Positions 4,587 through 6,139 of a stretch of 6,139 bases of DNA are shown piece after piece. The DNA is from Puia dinghuensis. Lineage in GTDB: Bacteria > Bacteroidota > Bacteroidia > Chitinophagales > Chitinophagaceae. A program made the position numbers and the translations under genes. Under the pieces are notes generated by a model. That model did no database searches, had not been told where the DNA came from, and saw nothing but the letters and a program-made list of their open reading frames with translations. Each line of letters opens with the position of its first letter. Positions within the stretch are counted from its first letter, which is position 1. The stretch lies in the NCBI GenBank assembly GCA_026224995.1, contig JAMFRX010000711.1, positions 1 to 6,139 of the forward strand, in the 5' to 3' direction.

Positions 4587-6139
4587 ATGATCAAGATCAC
4601 TTTTCCGGATGGCGCCGTCAGAGAATATGAAAGTGGCGTCACTGCGTTGGACGTTGCCACCTCCATTAGTCAGGGCTTGGCGAAGAAAGTATTGGCTGCA
4701 AACGTAAATGGGCAGGTATGGGATGCGACGCGTCCTATAGCTACCGATGCTACCCTGAAACTGCTGACCTGGACGGATACGGATGGGAAATCGACCTTTT
4801 GGCATTCCAGCGCGCATTTGCTGGCGGAGGCCGTGGAAGCCTTGTTCCCCGGCGTCAAGTTCTGGGTCGGCCCGCCTGTCGACGGCGGCGGCTTCTACTA
4901 TGATATGGACCTCGGCGGCCGTCAGGTCACGGAAGACGATCTGCGGAAGCTGGAGACCAAAATGGCCGAGCTGGCCAGGCAGAACGAGGTCTACCGGCGC
5001 AAGGAGATCAGCAAGGCGGAAGCCGTCAAATATTTCACCGACAAGGGCGACGAATATAAATTGGACCTGCTGCAGAACCTGCAGGACGGGACTATCACAT
5101 TCTATACCCAGGGCGGGTTTACCGACCTGTGCAGGGGACCGCATATCCCGAATACCGGCTTCATAAAAGCGATAAGGCTCACCAATATTGCCGGCGCCTA
5201 CTGGAAGGGGGACGAGAAGAACAAGCAGCTCACCCGGCTGTATGGGGTTACTTTCCCTTCCCAGAAAGAGCTCGACGAGTACCTGCTGATGATTGAGGAG
5301 GCCAAGAAGCGGGACCACCGGAAATTAGGCAAGGAGCTGGGCATCTTTACCTTCGACGAACAGGTAGGGCCCGGACTGGTGCTGTGGATGCCCAATGGGG
5401 CCGTGATCATCGAGCAACTGGAGAAGCTGGCTAAAGAAACGGAGGAACGTGCCGGCTACAAACGCGTGGTCACTCCGCACATCGGCAAGGAGAGCCTGTA
5501 CCTCACCAGTGGTCATCTGCCGTACTATGCGGACAGCATGTTCCCGCCCATGGAGCTGGAAGGAGAGAAGTATTATCTCAAGTCCATGAACTGCCCGCAC
5601 CACCATAAGATCTTCGCCGCGGAACAAAAATCCTATAAGGACCTTCCCTACCGGCTGGCGGAATATGGGACCTGCTATCGCTATGAGCAGAGCGGGGAGC
5701 TGTTCGGGCTCATGCGGGTGCGCTGCCTGCACATGAATGACGCGCATATCTATTGCACCAAGGAGCAGTTCTATGACGAGTTCAAGGCGGTGAACGAGAT
5801 GTATTTGAAGTATTTCAAGATATTTGGGGTCGACAAGTACGTGATGCGGTTCAGCACCCATGATCCGGCCAAGCTGGGCCAGAAATTCATCGATGAGCCG
5901 GAATTATGGCGGGAAACCGAAGATATGGTACGGGATGTGCTGATAAGGACCAATACCCCCTTTATCGAGGTCCCGGGCGAAGGGGCATTTTACGGTCCCA
6001 AGATCGACGTCCAGATCTGGAGCATCATCGGGCGCGAATTCACCCTGGCTACCAACCAGGTAGACTTCGCCCAGGGCCGGCGTTTCAAGCTGGAATTCGC
6101 CACCAAGGACAACCAGATGGAAACGCCCCTGATCATCCA
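4587..6139 (+). CDS. thrS: Threonyl-tRNA synthetase, 3' end beyond window
   Basis: This class II synthetase charges tRNA-Thr in the cytosol. 517 codons are present. Residues 1-62 are the TGS domain. The editing domain, which removes mischarged Ser, has HSSAH (73-77) and LCRGPH (181-186), the family's HxxxH and Cys/His set, so it looks intact. The catalytic core begins near 250. It has motif 2 around YRYEQSGELFGLMRVR (364-379), zinc ligands Cys336 (MNCPHH) and His387 (NDAH), and GEGAFYGPKID (464-474). The third zinc-ligand histidine should be codon 518, which the window cuts. Motif 3 and the anticodon-binding domain are missing. Several core motifs differ from E. coli: RVRCLHMNDAH replaces RVRGFTQDDAH, and GREFTLATNQVDF replaces the usual GR-WQ-GT-Q-DF. 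It is divergently arranged with the exported-protein operon, with a 114-bp gap. The ATG at 4587 is supported by the upstream in-frame TAA. The identity is secure. Confidence 0.97.
   Translation, partial: MIKITFPDGAVREYESGVTALDVATSISQGLAKKVLAANVNGQVWDATRPIATDATLKLLTWTDTDGKSTFWHSSAHLLAEAVEALFPGVKFWVGPPVDGGGFYYDMDLGGRQVTEDDLRKLETKMAELARQNEVYRRKEISKAEAVKYFTDKGDEYKLDLLQNLQDGTITFYTQGGFTDLCRGPHIPNTGFIKAIRLTNIAGAYWKGDEKNKQLTRLYGVTFPSQKELDEYLLMIEEAKKRDHRKLGKELGIFTFDEQVGPGLVLWMPNGAVIIEQLEKLAKETEERAGYKRVVTPHIGKESLYLTSGHLPYYADSMFPPMELEGEKYYLKSMNCPHHHKIFAAEQKSYKDLPYRLAEYGTCYRYEQSGELFGLMRVRCLHMNDAHIYCTKEQFYDEFKAVNEMYLKYFKIFGVDKYVMRFSTHDPAKLGQKFIDEPELWRETEDMVRDVLIRTNTPFIEVPGEGAFYGPKIDVQIWSIIGREFTLATNQVDFAQGRRFKLEFATKDNQMETPLII

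Noticed and set aside
4503..5318. A 271-codon open frame on the minus strand opposite thrS
   Set aside because: It is antisense to the well-conserved TGS and editing domains of thrS, shows no domain, and lacks its own promoter or neighbour context.

Overview
The window looks like chromosomal DNA from a Bacteroidota bacterium, most likely the Chitinophagaceae or a close relative. Three things suggest this. Promoter-like boxes of the Bacteroidota type (TAnnTTTG, usually followed by C) lie just upstream of the genes, and classical Shine-Dalgarno sites are mostly absent. The ABC-F protein, the DUF3347 protein and the threonyl-tRNA synthetase have sequence character familiar from that phylum. Two exported proteins share a C-terminal module I associate with Bacteroidota. 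The coding DNA is moderately GC-rich. The placement comes from reading the sequence, not from a database search.

Layout. (1) Positions 1-1561, minus strand: an ABC-F family ATPase (two ABC domains, ribosome-associated type) whose C-terminus runs off the left edge. (2) Positions 1562-1862: a divergent intergenic region of about 300 bp with a promoter at each end. Between them is an unusual strand-biased, CGA-rich segment with many inverted repeats. The rightward promoter box sits inside the loop of a perfect 10-bp inverted repeat. (3) Positions 1863-2480, plus: a small membrane-anchored or exported DUF3347 protein. (4) Positions 4472 down to 2477, minus: a two-gene operon of exported paralogues, 381 aa then 286 aa, overlapping by 11 bp. 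Its last stop codon overlaps the stop of the DUF3347 gene, so the two units converge with no spacer. (5) Positions 4473-4586: a short AT-rich divergent promoter region. (6) Positions 4587-6139, plus: thrS, threonyl-tRNA synthetase, cut at the right edge just before its third predicted zinc ligand.

How the genes relate. The two outer genes are translation housekeeping functions: an ABC-F factor acting on ribosomes and an aminoacyl-tRNA synthetase. Both have the promoter box only 4-7 nt from the ATG, which suggests leaderless or nearly leaderless transcripts. The three central genes encode envelope or periplasmic proteins of unknown role. Only the two minus-strand paralogues are clearly co-transcribed. 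I see no insertion sequence, CRISPR array, phage gene, tRNA or rRNA. The least explained parts are the 1592-1837 intergenic block and the paralogous exported pair.
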